Shown: one piece after another, positions 62,915-64,000 of the stretch | Position numbering within the stretch: the stretch's first letter is position 1 | Layout: each line of letters begins with the position of its first letter | DNA from: Streptococcus sanguinis | GTDB lineage: Bacteria; Bacillota; Bacilli; Lactobacillales; Streptococcaceae | Assembly: GCF_900475275.1 (NCBI RefSeq) | Contig: NZ_LS483364.1 | Span: forward strand, 1,426,001 to 1,490,000 | DNA: 64,000 nucleotides | Reading direction: 5' to 3' | Notes under the pieces: generated by a model | Told to the model about the DNA's origin: nothing | The model's database searches: none | The model's input: the letters and a program-made list of their open reading frames with translations, nothing else | Position numbers and translations under genes: made by a program

Positions 62915-64000
62915 TTATCTATAACGCGGTGTCGCAAAACCACGGATATTTCCATGACCGATGCGGTAAGTATTGCGTTTAACTACGTTATTGCTGTTGC
63001 CTTCAATCGTGTGAATGATGCCATTTTCAACTTTTTCGACAATACCGATATGATCAGCCCAGCCATCGTTTTGCTGGGTATCTTTGTCCCAGTTAAAGGT
63101 GATGATATCGCCTGCGCTAGGAGTCGAATTACCATCTTCATTCCAGATACCTAGTCTTTGGAAAATATGAATATGGCGCTCTACACCACACTCACGGCCG
63201 ATAAGATCGCTCAAGCCTTCTCTTTGGAAAATAACCGTCGTGAAAATGTCGCACCAGTCATCTGTGTTTTTCACAGCATAACCAACTGGCAGCGGTCTGA
63301 CACTATTATAATCGTTGACCAAGCGCTGATGCTCAGCACTGCCTCCCCTGACACCTACCATAGCAGCTGCCGCCGCAAGAACACGGTCTCGCTGACTAGC
63401 TGCCTGAGGACGGTTTATAGAGATAGAGGTCTTTTCTCCGCCAGCTCCTTGCAGCTGATTTTGATTATTTAAGTAATACAAGTGAACATTGTATTCGCCT
63501 GCATTATTCTTATGGTCACGCGCATATACATGCTTACGATAAGTGCCATCAGCCTGACGATCCGCTGTGTACCATTGGATATCATCTTGACCATTCGCTT
63601 CTGACCAAGTCGGCAGGTAAACTGTCTTGAGACCTTCTGGTGCCACAATGCCTGATACTACAATGTCAAACTCTCCAGTATCGTTGTTCTTATTTTGAAT
63701 ACTGATTTTACCTTGCGGCTTACTGATGGAAACGTTGGTCTTGATGCCACCTGCTCCTACCAGCCTGCCATCATTTTGCACATAGTAGAGATGCACATTA
63801 TATTCGCCCTGAACGTTGTTATGGTCGCTCGCACGAACTCGCTTACGATAGGTACCATCCGGCTGACGTTCCGCGTTGTACCACTTGATATCATCCTGAC
63901 CGTTGGCCTCTGACCAGGTTGGCAGGGAAACAGTCTTGAGACCGCCTGGCGATACAATATCTGAAACCACAATATCAAAATCGCCATTTTCGCTGTTACG
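62915..64000 (-). CDS. Bsp-like repeat / CHAP-domain cell-wall hydrolase (5' end outside window)
   Basis: The frame is open to the window edge, so only the last 361 residues are seen. They start with two and a bit repeats of the GBS Bsp-like type, about 100 residues each: LKTVSLPTWSEANGQDDI, GTYRKRVRASDHNN, GEYNVHLYYVQND. A CHAP-like domain follows, with the catalytic Cys in TDDWCDIFTTVIF and His in WADHIGIVEKV, then IEGNSNN. The protein is probably a secreted peptidoglycan hydrolase bound to the wall through its repeats. The signal peptide should lie upstream. It ends 7 nt from the murN terminator. Confidence 0.88.
   Translation of the reverse strand, partial: RNSENGDFDIVVSDIVSPGGLKTVSLPTWSEANGQDDIKWYNAERQPDGTYRKRVRASDHNNVQGEYNVHLYYVQNDGRLVGAGGIKTNVSISKPQGKISIQNKNNDTGEFDIVVSGIVAPEGLKTVYLPTWSEANGQDDIQWYTADRQADGTYRKHVYARDHKNNAGEYNVHLYYLNNQNQLQGAGGEKTSISINRPQAASQRDRVLAAAAAMVGVRGGSAEHQRLVNDYNSVRPLPVGYAVKNTDDWCDIFTTVIFQREGLSDLIGRECGVERHIHIFQRLGIWNEDGNSTPSAGDIITFNWDKDTQQNDGWADHIGIVEKVENGIIHTIEGNSNNVVKRNTYRIGHGNIRGFATPRYR

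Overview
The window is chromosomal DNA of a low-GC Gram-positive coccus. Gene content points to an oral streptococcus of the sanguinis group, most likely Streptococcus sanguinis or a close relative. The main clues are three tandem CshA-like fibrillar adhesins, the HAD phosphatase-gyrB-ezrA order, murM/murN-type genes, a manganese-riboswitch P-type ATPase, and enolase with the streptococcal plasminogen-binding nonapeptide. The species is inferred from family knowledge; no database was searched.

Layout. (1) Positions 1-22069, minus strand: three giant cell-wall-anchored proteins in tandem, the first cut by the window edge. Each has a YSIRK-type signal peptide, a variable disordered segment, a conserved non-repeat adhesive domain and about 100-residue CshA repeats: at least 13, 10 and 26 modules. 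The two visible C-termini carry LPKTG anchors. All three genes share a promoter architecture with an inverted repeat just upstream. (2) 22235-26068: flavin oxidoreductase, acetolactate decarboxylase, TPR protein, AI-2E-family permease. (3) 26239-31744, minus: an operon of small lipoprotein, membrane-fusion protein, ABC ATPase, MacB-like permease, response regulator and histidine kinase, a self-contained efflux and envelope-stress module. (4) 31986-37299: lactonase, a tiny helical protein, MgtE, a decayed HAD hydrolase, enolase, a YueI-like protein and a frameshifted NTF2-like gene. (5) 37296-49182, minus: glycerate kinase, serB, ezrA, gyrB, HAD phosphatase, DJ-1 protein, rodA, YeiH transporter, DinG-type helicase. 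(6) 49318-57517: MBL hydrolase, ftsEX, prfB with its programmed frameshift, metallophosphoesterase, DUF2785 protein, cation P-type ATPase with a yybP-ykoY leader. (7) 57803-64000: DUF1934 protein, an HD hydrolase-Cof phosphatase-MurM-MurN operon, and the 3' part of a Bsp-repeat/CHAP wall hydrolase.

Much of the window concerns the cell envelope and division: adhesins, RodA, EzrA, FtsEX, MurMN, the CHAP hydrolase and the efflux system. The rest is housekeeping metabolism and metal homeostasis (MgtE, Mn/Ca ATPase).

The points most worth following are: the ordered module grammar and a 5-module (1515 nt) higher-order duplication inside the largest adhesin; the shared operator of the three adhesin genes; a perfect 11-bp tandem repeat upstream of the efflux operon; a recurring extended -10 element 6-9 nt before AUG in five genes, suggesting leaderless transcripts; and two small decayed genes flanking enolase and yueI. 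I found no tRNA, rRNA, CRISPR array, insertion sequence or prophage.
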